A DNA stretch of 64,000 bases from Pseudomonas entomophila. GTDB taxonomy: Bacteria; Pseudomonadota; Gammaproteobacteria; Pseudomonadales; Pseudomonadaceae. The stretch covers positions 1 through 64,000 of the forward strand of contig NZ_JARPQB010000015.1 in NCBI RefSeq assembly GCF_029478665.1, in the 5' to 3' direction. Positions 26,978 through 34,575 of the stretch are shown here, in pieces. The translations under genes and the position numbers were made by a program. The notes beneath the pieces are model-generated. The model did not search any database, was not told the DNA's origin, and worked only from the letters and a program-made list of their open reading frames with translations. Within the stretch, counting starts at the first letter, position 1, and every line of letters starts with the position of its first letter.

Positions 26978-27369
26978 GTAAGTGTGTATATCTAAGATCG
27001 CCATTGTTGATGTACTACTACCTGGAGGCAATGACGGACGATGAGATTGCGGATTTCGAGATAAATAATATTGAGCACAGGGAGCAGCTATATTGTGAGC
27101 TCAAGAAAGAGTTTGATGGTTTTGGCGAGCTAACAAAGGCCTCAATAATTGAGGCGCTTGAGCATATTTACCTAGAGGAAGATTTGGATAAGTATTGGCG
27201 GTGTGTCATTCCGCACGCAGTACCGCTTGATGACGTGCTGGATAAACGAGATTATATGCGGGGTTTATTTGTTAGGCTTGCTGAGAGAGAACCGATGGCC
27301 TCAGGCAAGGTCTCGGCGGAAGTGAAGTTGTGTGATCAATATAGCCCTGATCTAAATGTAAGGCACTAG
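26974..27369 (+). CDS. putative cognate immunity protein of the Rhs toxin
   Basis: 131 residues, MSKCVYLRSPLLMYYYLEAMTDD. The ATG overlaps the rhs stop (ATGA), the normal coupling of toxin and immunity. The product is acidic, soluble and helical, with the AT-rich codon use of the toxin tail. It should bind and block the preceding putative RNase domain in the cytosol. I do not recognise the family; assignment is by position. Confidence 0.78.
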   Translation: MSKCVYLRSPLLMYYYLEAMTDDEIADFEINNIEHREQLYCELKKEFDGFGELTKASIIEALEHIYLEEDLDKYWRCVIPHAVPLDDVLDKRDYMRGLFVRLAEREPMASGKVSAEVKLCDQYSPDLNVRH

Positions 27370-27475
27370 CTTATTTTTATTTCGGGGCAAGCGAATCAGG
27401 GATGCATCTGGATAACACAAAATCCGAAGGGATTGACATCAAAATCAGAGCCAGGAAGGTACACATGGAACGTAA
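27370..27475 (+). pseudogene. possible toxin C-terminal remnant
   Basis: In the frame of the preceding gene, after its stop, the sequence stays open to 27465 and encodes GCIWITQNPKGL ... PGRYTWNVNARRLF, without a start codon. It looks like the tail of another Rhs toxin left by recombination. Family unknown. Confidence 0.3.
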
Positions 27476-27763
27476 ATGCTCGAAGACTATTTAAGCAACA
27501 AGGCAGTCTATCACGAACTTGAAGTGCACTTCTTAAATCTATCTGAGACTGAAATGGCAAAATGCGGTGCTAAAAAAGAAGCATCCAGGCATCCGCATTA
27601 TAACAATTGCTGCACTGACGACACTCATCTCATGAATGCGAACCCTATATTTTCAGACAAGGCCTTGGTAACTGGAGATATTTTGCGCATTTCAATTTAC
27701 GAAGAAATAGCCGAATATACAGTCATGCACAAAACGCGAGGAGATAATGACGAGTTGAAATAG
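27476..27763 (+). CDS. small orphan ORF, possible immunity protein
   Basis: 95 residues, MLEDYLSNKAVYHELEVHFLN, with cysteines and histidines in the middle (HPHYNNCCTDDTH). No clear ribosome site; AT-rich like its neighbours. Position among orphan immunity genes suggests an immunity gene or a decayed one. I do not recognise the family. Confidence 0.4.
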   Translation: MLEDYLSNKAVYHELEVHFLNLSETEMAKCGAKKEASRHPHYNNCCTDDTHLMNANPIFSDKALVTGDILRISIYEEIAEYTVMHKTRGDNDELK

Positions 27764-28027
27764 CTTTTTCTTGCAATAAAAACAACTGACACAGAGCGTG
27801 CAAGACAAGATGTGTCAAGCTGGATACGCCTGCAGGTGCCATCAGGCGGCTAATAAGTTACAAGAGTGGATTTTAGATTGCAGTCGAGATTTTTCTGAAA
27901 GATTAATTTCTCAAATGTTATATGAGTGCCCGTTTCGTATATGCAAGAAGCCGGGCTGGCATTCGAGAAGGTATTCCAGGTCAAGACCTTTAGTTCAGAG
28001 TGATCTCTAGCTTTATGCGAGGGCGCG
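27764..28027 (+). other. AT-rich degenerate stretch between orphan immunity genes
   Basis: All three frames are interrupted. The only moderate ORF (27798-28010, MQDKMCQAGYACRCHQAANK) has no ribosome site and no recognisable pattern. Fragments of a former toxin tail are plausible here because toxin genes normally precede each immunity gene, but none could be identified. Confidence 0.35.
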
Positions 28028-28318
28028 ATGAGTCAGACGTTATTGGAATTTGTAAAATCATTTATGCGTAACCGGCTGTCCGCCACGGCATTTTCCGAGG
28101 CTTATATGGAGCTATGGAAAATCGAAAGAGATAGCAAGGCGCTGCTCAAAGATAGCACGGCATTGAGTGAGTGCTTATCCAGTATCTTTTGTGCGGCTGA
28201 CATGTATTGCGAAGATGCCGAGTTACGCGATGAGCACGAATTTGATCAAGAAAAGTTAAGATGTGAAATAGCAAGGTTTTTGAGAACGCTGGATTCGATG
28301 TCAACAAACAACCGTTAA
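28028..28318 (+). CDS. colicin/pyocin-like self-immunity protein
   Basis: 96 residues, MSQTLLEFVKSFMRNRLSATAFSEAYMELWKIERDS, with the block LSECLSSIFCAADMYCED. This is the pattern of the 'bacterial self-protective colicin-like immunity' family (FVxxF, LSAxxFxxxFxxLW, LSxxLSxIFxxxDxY), small acidic helical proteins that neutralise tRNase-type toxins such as colicin D/E5. GAGGGCG lies close upstream. No matching toxin precedes it, so it is an orphan immunity gene, possibly protecting against toxins of kin. Confidence 0.7.
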   Translation: MSQTLLEFVKSFMRNRLSATAFSEAYMELWKIERDSKALLKDSTALSECLSSIFCAADMYCEDAELRDEHEFDQEKLRCEIARFLRTLDSMSTNNR

Positions 28319-28341
28319 CGGCTGGCGCGAGTGCTGCCAGG

Positions 28342-28752
28342 GTGCGCATGAAAAAAATCACAGAAAAGATTTTTCTTGAAATAATGGAAAGCCTCTCGAA
28401 TACACAGCAACAACTGGTTGAGGCCTACCTGCTACTGGCAAAGAATGAAACCCACTGGCCTAGACAGGGGGCGGTAATGGTGAAGCAGGAAGCCTGGGCG
28501 TTCAGGAAGCACGGAGCAGGCGTATGCTTCGAAAAACGCGCCACAGGTGAGCTAGTGGATGCTCATGATGGCATGGAGGTAAACCCAAGAAAGCTCGATG
28601 TTTGGAGAGTGCAAGGTTATCTGCAGTCAATAGAGGCAGTGGGCATTGAGATTCGTGGAAAATGCTATAACTCACACAGTGATGAGGATGTCGAGTTGCT
28701 TCTGCGCTTATGCCTTTTCAATGATTGGCCATTTGCAAATGGCGTAAGCTGA
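28342..28752 (+). CDS. orphan immunity-like protein (DUF6896-like pattern)
   Basis: 136 residues; the start may be ATG 28342 or 28348 (MKKITEKIF). The central part WAFRKHGAGVCFEKRATGELVDAHDGMEVNPRKLDVWRVQGYLQS has the G-x-G-x-x-V ... D ... FDxWR-xx-F/Y layout that I associate with DUF6896-type immunity proteins of Rhs loci. Soluble and acidic. The preceding toxin is missing. Confidence 0.5.
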   Translation: MRMKKITEKIFLEIMESLSNTQQQLVEAYLLLAKNETHWPRQGAVMVKQEAWAFRKHGAGVCFEKRATGELVDAHDGMEVNPRKLDVWRVQGYLQSIEAVGIEIRGKCYNSHSDEDVELLLRLCLFNDWPFANGVS

Positions 28753-28838
28753 TGCTTAACCGTTTTTAAGACTGTCGGCCTGTCTGTCACTAGGGTCGCT
28801 ATATAGCTACTGGCTCTTCTCGCGATGACGATCTCCCC

Positions 28839-29258
28839 ATGATGCAAATGCTTTCATTTCCAATGTATAACTCAAGAGGCTCGAGAGTCTCGCTCGAAGA
28901 TGTGTTAGGGTTCATTCCTGAAAACACATGGATCTGGTACATTCTTGATTTTTATGGGATGGGTTGTCCTTCACCTGAAAGTACAATGGACTCATTTGAG
29001 GCGCGTATTCGATCTTCGGAGAATGGCATTGCTATGACAGGGGCTGAGCTGAACATTTTTGCACGCTCACTGGACCAAACAAGAGACCTACAACTGGTTG
29101 CAGCTAAAGTTGGAAAAACCATCTGCCGCAAAGAAATAGAGGCCATGAATTTTTGCAAAATAGAAGTATCTATTGAAGCAATCGATAGTTCCGAGTGGCT
29201 CATCTGGACGCGTGACACCCTATTGCATGATCGCATTCGGGGCCAGCTTGACGATTAA
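28839..29258 (+). CDS. orphan immunity-like protein, partly duplicated downstream
   Basis: 139 residues, MMQMLSFPMYNSRGSRVSLEDVLGFIPENTWIWYILDFYGMG. Its 3' half lies in a 335-base segment repeated at 33198-33532, where the same coding stretch is broken by a stop. Family not recognised; the context (AT-rich, toxin island) and the ending SSEWLIWTRDTLLHDRIRG suggest an immunity protein. Confidence 0.55.
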   Translation: MMQMLSFPMYNSRGSRVSLEDVLGFIPENTWIWYILDFYGMGCPSPESTMDSFEARIRSSENGIAMTGAELNIFARSLDQTRDLQLVAAKVGKTICRKEIEAMNFCKIEVSIEAIDSSEWLIWTRDTLLHDRIRGQLDD

Positions 29259-29370
29259 ACCCATTAACTGATCTATATGGATGCAGCCAGCCTGTCAACT
29301 TGCCTTGTTATCAATAAAACTTTACAGGTGAACGGCATGCTTGACATTGATGTTTCTGGTAAAAATGGAA
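29036..29370 (+). repeat. 335-base direct repeat, copy 1
   Basis: Matches 33198-33532 over exactly 335 bases without net indels, with scattered substitutions. It spans the 3' half of one immunity gene, the spacer (GCAGCCAGCCTGTCAA ... TTACAGGTGAACGGC) and the first codons of the next immunity gene. Confidence 0.92.
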
Positions 29371-29384
29371 TGCCAGTAATTTAA
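29337..29384 (+). pseudogene. 5' stub of a second immunity gene
   Basis: ATG at 29337 encodes MLDIDVSGKNG, identical to the start of the intact gene at 33500, then runs out of homology and stops at TAA 29382-29384. A recombination endpoint lies right after GGTAAAAATGGAA. Confidence 0.85.
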
Positions 29385-29393
29385 GAGGCTTTT

Positions 29394-29897
29394 ATGACTG
29401 TATCAGGCGATGTAATATCCATTAAGAGCGAGCTTCTCAAGATATCAAACAAAGGCGGCGCTAAAAAAATATTCGCCGAGGCGAAGAAGTTCGATGACTT
29501 GATTTCTAATTTTGAAAATATTCCAGATGCCTATTTTGGTCTTTGGCTCGATATTCTCTCTGATCCCGAGCTTTATAATAAGCAAGGTATGCATGTATTT
29601 GTTATGAATCTTCAGATTTGTATGCATGCTCTCTCTGAGGATCAAAAGGAAGGTGCGTTGCACGCCATATTGAGCCACTATTCGAATTACAATAACTTAG
29701 ATACCTGCTGGCATGTGGGGGACTTGATTGCTCGCTGCTATAAAATGCAGAAAGCACTAAATTGTTTTAAAATTTTATTCCCCGCTTCTACTGAGCAGGG
29801 GCGAAAGGGTATTGCACTTGGGTTAGACGTACTTAGGCGGCAGGACAAAGGCGCGAAATCAAAGAGGATGATTGAACAGATTCTCCGTGGCGACTGA
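29394..29897 (+). CDS. orphan helical immunity-like protein
   Basis: 167 residues, MTVSGDVISIKSELLKISNKGGAKKIFAEAKKFDD. AAGAGG lies ten bases upstream. The product is all-helical, with repeated Ile/Leu/Lys-rich segments resembling HEAT-like repeats (ALNCFKILFPASTEQGRKGIALGLDVLRR). AT-rich, no toxin in front. Immunity role inferred from position only. Confidence 0.55.
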   Translation: MTVSGDVISIKSELLKISNKGGAKKIFAEAKKFDDLISNFENIPDAYFGLWLDILSDPELYNKQGMHVFVMNLQICMHALSEDQKEGALHAILSHYSNYNNLDTCWHVGDLIARCYKMQKALNCFKILFPASTEQGRKGIALGLDVLRRQDKGAKSKRMIEQILRGD

Positions 29898-30062
29898 CAG
29901 TTGAGTGTACTATTCGCGTTAAAGGGGTCAAACCGAAATTTTTACTAAAAGCGGACGTATTTATTTTTTCTGTCTTTTAGTAGGAAGAATAAACATGTCC
30001 ACTTTTCGCATGTCAAACATGCCGGTAGAAATCCAGATATCTGGGGTGAAACTACAAGGTCA
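29898..30062 (+). other. spacer with AAAGGGG-type motifs and short toxin-tail frame
   Basis: Contains AAAGGGGTCAAACCGAAATT (29922 on) and AAAAGCGGACGTATTTATTT (about 29947), motifs resembling AAAGGGGACGGATTCGTTTT at 32437. An ATG at 29995 reads MSTFRMSNMPVEIQISG then stops; it overlaps, in another frame, the start of the chimeric ORF and may be its displaced upstream part. Confidence 0.35.
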
Positions 30063-30578
30063 ATGGCTACCTGGAACGATCAGACTATGAGGCACTTTCG
30101 GGAGATTTCACGGGACCCAGGTGAATCCAAGCAAGTTGCAACCGATAAAGGGCTTAACTTTATGGAGAAGCGGCTGCCTGATGGTCGCGGTGTCCGATTG
30201 AATATGGACGAAACTTTCAAAGGTTTTATTGATTTAGCATTTATACCTGAGTCTTATGAGATTACTCTTCAGAAAGTTTCGAAATGCGACTTGCATGCCT
30301 TGCTGGAACACATAGAGATGGAATCTCAAACTCTCTCTGGCCTAGCTGTTTCTGAAGAGTTTGGAGAGGGCACCTCGGCGGGAATTAACAAGAATTTAAT
30401 TGATGAGCACGGTCGCATTCTGAAGCGTGTAGACGTTACTGGTGCTGCCCACGCTGGCGTGCCAACACCCCACGTACTAGAGTATGGCAGGAACACTTTG
30501 CCAAATGGGGTAGTCAGAGTAAACTCTCCATCCTCAAAATTGCCGCCGCGCCCAGCAACTGCAGAGGAAATACCATGA
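30063..30578 (+). pseudogene. chimeric ORF: toxin tail + immunity N-terminus + second toxin tail
   Basis: 171 residues that read as three joined pieces. Residues 1-58 (REISRDPGESKQVATDKGLNF ... GVRLNMDETFKGFID) look like the end of an Rhs toxin. Residues ~61-113 (ESYEITLQKVSKCDLHALLEH ... GINKNLID) match the N-terminus of the intact immunity protein at 32723-33190. The rest (GRILKRVDVTGAAHAGVPTPHVLEYG ... PRPATAEEIP) is the tail of another polymorphic toxin, of the AHGGVPTPHVHE type. The immunity ATG is lost (ATGTCTGAG became ATACCTGAG) and a 2-base length difference fuses the frames. Unlikely to make a working protein. Confidence 0.75.
30195..30405 (+). repeat. diverged direct repeat (toxin tail/immunity start), copy 1
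   Basis: Homologous to 32677-32885, from CGATTGAATATGG to ATTGATG, with scattered substitutions and a 2-base length difference near the immunity start codon. Confidence 0.85.
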
Positions 30579-31048
30579 GCAAACTTCATTCCACTCCGGA
30601 CTTTGGAAAGCTGGAAAAGTATGAATCATGGCGAGAACAATGGGAAAACCCATCAGATCTCAACCTTTTCTCATACCTTCGTAGTGAATGCCATCCTGAG
30701 GATACCTTGATCGTAAGCAAGTTGTTATTGCCCGACATGCTATGCGTCGACGACGGTGTATTTCTTGAGCTCTCATTCAATGAATCCACCTATCTATCGC
30801 TTAAAAAAAAGGGAGAATGCACCTCAAGCATAGAGCAAAGCATGAACCACACATTACTCTACGACATGTATGATGGATGCCCAAGCAATGTGTCAGATGA
30901 AGTATTCGTAAGACTGTCGGTGCTACTAAAGTACTCTTGGGATTTAGTTCTGCGCGATAAATTCCCTGAAAAACAGTTCACCATAACCATCGAAAACAAT
31001 ATTGACGACTATGGCCCCTCAATCACCTTCTACCAGTGCAGCACATAA
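30575..31048 (+). CDS. immunity protein coupled to the AHGGVPTPHVHE-type toxin tail
   Basis: 157 residues, MSKLHSTPDFGKLEKYESWREQWENPSDLNLFSYLRSECHPEDTLI. The ATG overlaps the stop of the chimeric ORF (ATGA), the coupling expected for a toxin and its immunity gene, so it is the partner of the toxin whose last ~55 codons remain upstream. Acidic, soluble; family not recognised. Confidence 0.7.
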   Translation: MSKLHSTPDFGKLEKYESWREQWENPSDLNLFSYLRSECHPEDTLIVSKLLLPDMLCVDDGVFLELSFNESTYLSLKKKGECTSSIEQSMNHTLLYDMYDGCPSNVSDEVFVRLSVLLKYSWDLVLRDKFPEKQFTITIENNIDDYGPSITFYQCST

Positions 31049-31082
31049 AACAAGGCGCCGACTAAAGTCTAACGACCAACCA

Positions 31083-31980
31083 CCGTGCATTACCTATACG
31101 AACCGGGCAGCTTCGTGCCGGTCGCCCAGGCCCTGCGCAAAAACCCGATTCGTTTGCACAAGCAACCGGACTGGAGCCAGCGCGAGTACGACTTCGATCA
31201 GGATCCGTTGTGGCACATCGAGGTGAAACCACAGCCGTTCGAGGCGATTGCCTGATATCAGTGCGACCACCTTGGTACGCCGATGGAGCTGACCGATGAG
31301 CAGGGCCACGTCGCCTGGGCCGGGCAGTACAAGGCCTGGGGCGAAGTCCGCGAGGAGCGCTCGGCGTGGGCCAAACAGCACGGCCTGGGCAACCCGATTC
31401 GCTTCCAGGGTCAATACCACGATCACGAGACCGGGCTGCACTACAACCGCTATCGGTATTACAACCCAAGAAACGGAACGTTTATAAGTCAGGATCCAAT
31501 CGGCTATTTAGGGGGAGGGCATTTTTACGAGTACGCGCCCAACCCCGCCATGTGGGTAGACCCACTGGGCCTGGCTCGTGACTTGTCAGGATGCGACAAA
31601 TCAAATCGACCGTTAAGCAGTAGTCAATACTCGGTGCTTTACGAGGTTCAGCTTACTCCTGGCCAAGAGATCGGTAGTGACCCATCCCATTTCAGGGAGT
31701 CTAATCGACAGCTCGATGCGGCAATGAAAAATGATTCACATCTCAAGAAAATGATGGATCAACACACCCTGGCGTTTCTGATCATGTTGCAGCAGGCCCT
31801 CGAGGCGGTTACAAATCGAGTGCACCGAAAGGCTTTACTTGGCATCGTCACCCATGCCGCAAAGGTGTGCTTCAATTGGTACCAATGCCGCAACATCGGG
31901 CCCCCGGGCCGGCCCAGAGCGTACTGCATCCGGGAGGGCAAGGCGGCAAAAAAAATTGGGGGGGAGGACGTACTAGATGA
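31083..31980 (+). pseudogene. displaced Rhs core end with HNH-type toxin, nonsense and frameshift
   Basis: 31083-31462 matches the main rhs gene at 26097-26476 with no indel, but TGG is TGA at 31253 (Trp to stop). From ATG 31283 it reads through YDHETGLHYNRYRYYNPRNGTFISQDPIG and ...MWVDPLGLA into a toxin (YSVLYEVQLTPGQ, HFRESNRQLDAAMK). After about 31757 the homologous frame shifts: the next frame gives HPGVSDHVAAGPRGGY, KGFTWHRHP, GVLQLVPMPQH and LHPGGQGG, an HNH/Endo VII-like nuclease core, ending in a TGA that overlaps the next ATG. A single-base indel therefore disabled the toxin. Typical orphan rhs-CT cassette. Confidence 0.88.
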
Positions 31981-32315
31981 TGAAACTCGAAACACTTGAA
32001 TCTGTGCTTGCAGGCATCGACAAGCAACCGTGGGATTTTGCACTTTACATGCCTCATGGAGTCCCTTGGAACAAGGATACGCTTTGTGCCGTACTTGATC
32101 CCGATGACTTCGAAAACGAGCCGAACCCTGACAGGCCAAAATTCGCACTGGACTATGACCTGCATTATGCGCTCGCCATCGAGATCATACAAAGCATTAT
32201 CGAAAATGCCAAAGAGCAACGACCACGGGCGAACGCTTTCGAACTAGCAGATGCATTTATTTACTACTATGACAACGACGCTTACATAGACTTATCCAAA
32301 AGCAAAAAAGGATAG
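31977..32315 (+). CDS. immunity protein for the HNH toxin remnant
   Basis: 112 residues (MMKLETLESVLAGIDKQPWDFALYMPHGVPWNKDTLCAVLDPDD). It starts at ATG 31977, overlapping the stop of the restored toxin frame (31978-31980). The acidic pattern PWxxALYxPxxxxW, CAVLDPDD, YALxIExIQ and FxYYxDNDAYI resembles a widespread immunity-like family (DUF7716-like). It seems intact although its toxin is broken. Confidence 0.72.
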   Translation: MMKLETLESVLAGIDKQPWDFALYMPHGVPWNKDTLCAVLDPDDFENEPNPDRPKFALDYDLHYALAIEIIQSIIENAKEQRPRANAFELADAFIYYYDNDAYIDLSKSKKG

Positions 32316-32722
32316 TAAGATTTCACGCCGTACGCGCCGAACGAAGAGCAATCCTCGCTCGGCGGCCTTAGTCAAACAACCCTTCAGGAATCCACTATGA
32401 AACCGACTTGGATTTTCACTGGATCAGAGTAGGCGGAAAGGGGACGGATTCGTTTTTACTCTAATTGCTACCTAAGCGGGACCTAAGGGGCCGCGAAATT
32501 AGGTGATACCGACTGAAGAGAGCAGTCCTATTCAATAGGCAATCTAACGAGGAGGCTGACTGGCAATAGTCGGTTCGTGGGTGACCCTATGCGAATCATC
32601 GGAAATTTATTGATATGATGAAGCAGAACGGTTCGAACCTAGAGTGGAGAAAAGAAATACGCCCCCTTTTCCCGTTCGATTGAATATGGGCGGGACCTTC
32701 AAAAAATTTATTTATTTATTCT
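32316..32722 (+). other. non-coding stretch with AAAGGGGACGG motif and toxin tail
   Basis: No complete gene. AAAGGGGACGGATTCGTTTT (about 32437) resembles sequence often found beside IS200/REP-associated transposases. One frame encodes RRLTGNSRFVGDPMRIIGNLLI before a stop near 32617, a possible protein-end fragment. At 32677-32731 another frame encodes VRLNMGGTFKKFI, a toxin tail whose stop overlaps the next immunity start. Confidence 0.4.
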
Positions 32723-32885
32723 ATGTCTGAGCATTATGAAATTATTCTTCAGCAAGTTGAAAAAAGCGACTTGCATGCATTGCTGAAATGCATAGAGACG
32801 AGATCTCAAACCTTCTCTGGCTTAGCTATTTCTGAAGAATTTGGAGGAATGGACTCGGCGGGAATTAACAAGAATTTGATTGATG
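32677..32885 (+). repeat. diverged direct repeat (toxin tail/immunity start), copy 2
   Basis: Partner of 30195-30405. Here the immunity ATG (32723) is intact and overlaps the toxin-tail stop (ATGTCTGA), showing the original arrangement. Confidence 0.85.
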
Positions 32886-33190
32886 CTATTGTTGCCCATG
32901 AGGGAGATGTGTGCATGACGGAGCATTTGCATGAGTTTAATGCTTCAGGAACCATACGCCTTCCTCTGGTTTTTTTGAGAGTCATTAAGTACAAGGGCGA
33001 AGTGGATGTTGAGCTGTCTTTCAATGACGCCCCGTCGCTTGATATTGACCGCGTAATGCTTGCCATGCAGGGGTATGCCGATGAACTATCAAAGAAATTT
33101 CATATAAAGGAGTTCTACGGCGGGCTTGAGCCTGCAGCGGATATTGATACTAGATATTTTACTGGCAATACTTTAGATCCTTTGGATTGA
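32723..33190 (+). CDS. orphan immunity protein
   Basis: 155 residues, MSEHYEIILQQVEKSDLHALLKCIETRSQTFSGLAISEEF. Acidic alpha/beta protein with IRLPLVFLRVIKYKGEVDVELSF; the start overlaps the end of a toxin tail. The N-terminal third is repeated in the chimeric ORF at 30063. Family not recognised. It is the intact version and probably still functional. Confidence 0.65.
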   Translation: MSEHYEIILQQVEKSDLHALLKCIETRSQTFSGLAISEEFGGMDSAGINKNLIDAIVAHEGDVCMTEHLHEFNASGTIRLPLVFLRVIKYKGEVDVELSFNDAPSLDIDRVMLAMQGYADELSKKFHIKEFYGGLEPAADIDTRYFTGNTLDPLD

Positions 33191-33197
33191 AAGGCTA

Positions 33198-33420
33198 GGA
33201 CAGGGTCTGAGTTGAATACTTTTGCACGCTCACTGATCCAGACACCAGACTTGCAACTGGTTGCAGCTAAAACTGGAGAAATCATCTGCCGCAAAGAAAT
33301 ACAAGACATGGGATTCTGAAAAATCAAAATGTTTATTGAGACAGTCGACAGCTCTGAGTGGCTCGCCTGGACGCGCGACACCCTATTGTATGATCGCACC
33401 CGGGGGCAGCTTGACGATTA
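33198..33420 (+). pseudogene. immunity gene remnant with internal stop
   Basis: Reads GSELNTFARSLIQTPDLQLV ... CRKEIQDMGF, then TGA (33317-33319), then KIKMFIETVDSSEWLAWTRDTLLYD to a TAA at 33419. Homologous to the C-terminal half of the protein at 28839-29258; the 5' half is missing. Confidence 0.88.
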
Positions 33421-33532
33421 AATCCATCAACTGATCTAGATAGATGCAGCCAGCCTGTCAATCTGCCTTGTTATCAATAAAATTTTACAGGTGAACGGCA
33501 TGCTTGACATTGATGTTTCTGGTAAAAATGGA
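33198..33532 (+). repeat. 335-base direct repeat, copy 2
   Basis: Partner of 29036-29370. It joins a broken immunity remnant (33198-33420) to the intact gene at 33500. Confidence 0.92.
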
Positions 33533-33796
33533 AAGATCACCTTCAATGACTTTGTTTTTGATGATCGTCAATCCCTCGGCTTATGTCTGGACGATTTAAA
33601 AGAAGACATGCTGCAAATCGAGTTTCCCGGAGATTTGATTTTGGACGTAGGGTGGCGACCGTCCTTTGACATCCGCGGTGGCTTTCACATCTTGCTGATC
33701 AAGAATTACGACTGGGAAAAGCCGATTTATCACGGTTTTGCCAGAACAGCTGAAACACTCAACGCCAAAATTTCTGAGGCGCTCCTGCTGATATGA
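33500..33796 (+). CDS. small immunity-like protein
   Basis: 98 residues from ATG 33500 (MLDIDVSGKNGKITFNDFVFDD); an upstream GTG at 33491 is less likely because ACAGGTGA sits ideally for the ATG. Ends GGFHILLIKNYDWEKPIYHGFARTAETLNAKISEALLLI. A truncated copy of its start lies at 29337. Last gene of the toxin island; family not recognised. Confidence 0.6.
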   Translation: MLDIDVSGKNGKITFNDFVFDDRQSLGLCLDDLKEDMLQIEFPGDLILDVGWRPSFDIRGGFHILLIKNYDWEKPIYHGFARTAETLNAKISEALLLI

Positions 33797-33936
33797 AGCA
33801 CACGCCCAGACCTTGAGGCGTAACTTCCTGGGCCTACACGTCCGGCGTCAGTTGCAACAGATCAAGCAACACGACAGTGGGGGCGACGCCTGCCGCCCCG
33901 TGAGGTATCGCGTCGCAGGATAGAGCCGTTCTGGCC

Positions 33937-34206
33937 TCAGTGCCTCATACCCAGCTCCGCATCATCCATCAGCGCCTTGGCCAGCGCGCTCAGGTAATAC
34001 GACGCCCAGAGCAGTTGCGGCTTTTCTTCCATGATCCCGGCAATGGTCAGATCGCGCACGCAGCCCATCAGTTCCGAAGCCTGTTCCCGAGCGTGCTGGC
34101 AGGGGATGCCGGGTTCGATGCAGAACAGCGGGTCAGTTTGGCCTTCGCCCTGGTAGAACTTGGTTTTGCCTGCGGTGGTGTTGGGGGTGGTGTTGTCTGT
34201 GGTCAT
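33937..34206 (-). CDS. DUF3077 family protein
   Basis: 89 residues from ATG 34206 (MTTDNTTPNTTAGKTKFYQGEG), preceded by GGGAGAAA. DPLFCIEPGIPCQHAREQASELMGCVRDLT and the end ALAKALMDDAELGM are typical of the DUF3077 proteins found in many copies in Pseudomonas. Soluble, function unknown. The N-terminal extension in the same frame is REP sequence and is rejected. Confidence 0.85.
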   Translation of the reverse strand: MTTDNTTPNTTAGKTKFYQGEGQTDPLFCIEPGIPCQHAREQASELMGCVRDLTIAGIMEEKPQLLWASYYLSALAKALMDDAELGMRH

Positions 34207-34246
34207 TGTTTTTCTCCCTGAAGTTGTCGGTGCCTGGGTGGGCCCT

Positions 34247-34313
34247 TTCGCCGGCAAGCCGGCTCCTACGGGTGGAGCGTGGCGTTTTTCGTAGGAGCCG
34301 GCTTGCCGGCGAA
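34247..34313. repeat. REP-like inverted pair, CCGGCAAGCCGG family
   Basis: 34247-34269 (TTCGCCGGCAAGCCGGCTCC core) and its inverse 34291-34313, upstream of the DUF3077 gene. Confidence 0.9.
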
Positions 34314-34326
34314 CAGGGGGTGCGGG

Positions 34327-34575
34327 CTAGTGCAGCGCCTGCGGAGCCTTGGACATCTGCACCTGGATCAACGCCGATTCGAGCAGCACACGCAGCGATT
34401 CGACTTCATGCATCGACGCCATCATCAGGATGGTGGCCGGTGACCTGGGCTGGGCGTGCACGGCCTGGTGGGCCACGGTCAAGGCGCACAGGGCGTACTC
34501 GGTGGCCTGGATGAGGGTGTCTTCGAGGGAGTGAGGGTGATGGGGTGGATCGGGAACGATCTTTAGCATGGTCAT
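34327..34575 (-). CDS. small hypothetical protein
   Basis: 82 residues (MTMLKIVPDPPHHPHSLEDTLIQATEYALCALTVAHQAV). AGGA lies three bases before ATG 34575 and nine before ATG 34569, so the second start (80 residues) is equally possible. The opening K-x-x-P-x-PP resembles small Pseudomonas proteins of the DUF6124 kind, but the body is shorter. Helical, function unknown. Confidence 0.65.
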   Translation of the reverse strand: MTMLKIVPDPPHHPHSLEDTLIQATEYALCALTVAHQAVHAQPRSPATILMMASMHEVESLRVLLESALIQVQMSKAPQALH

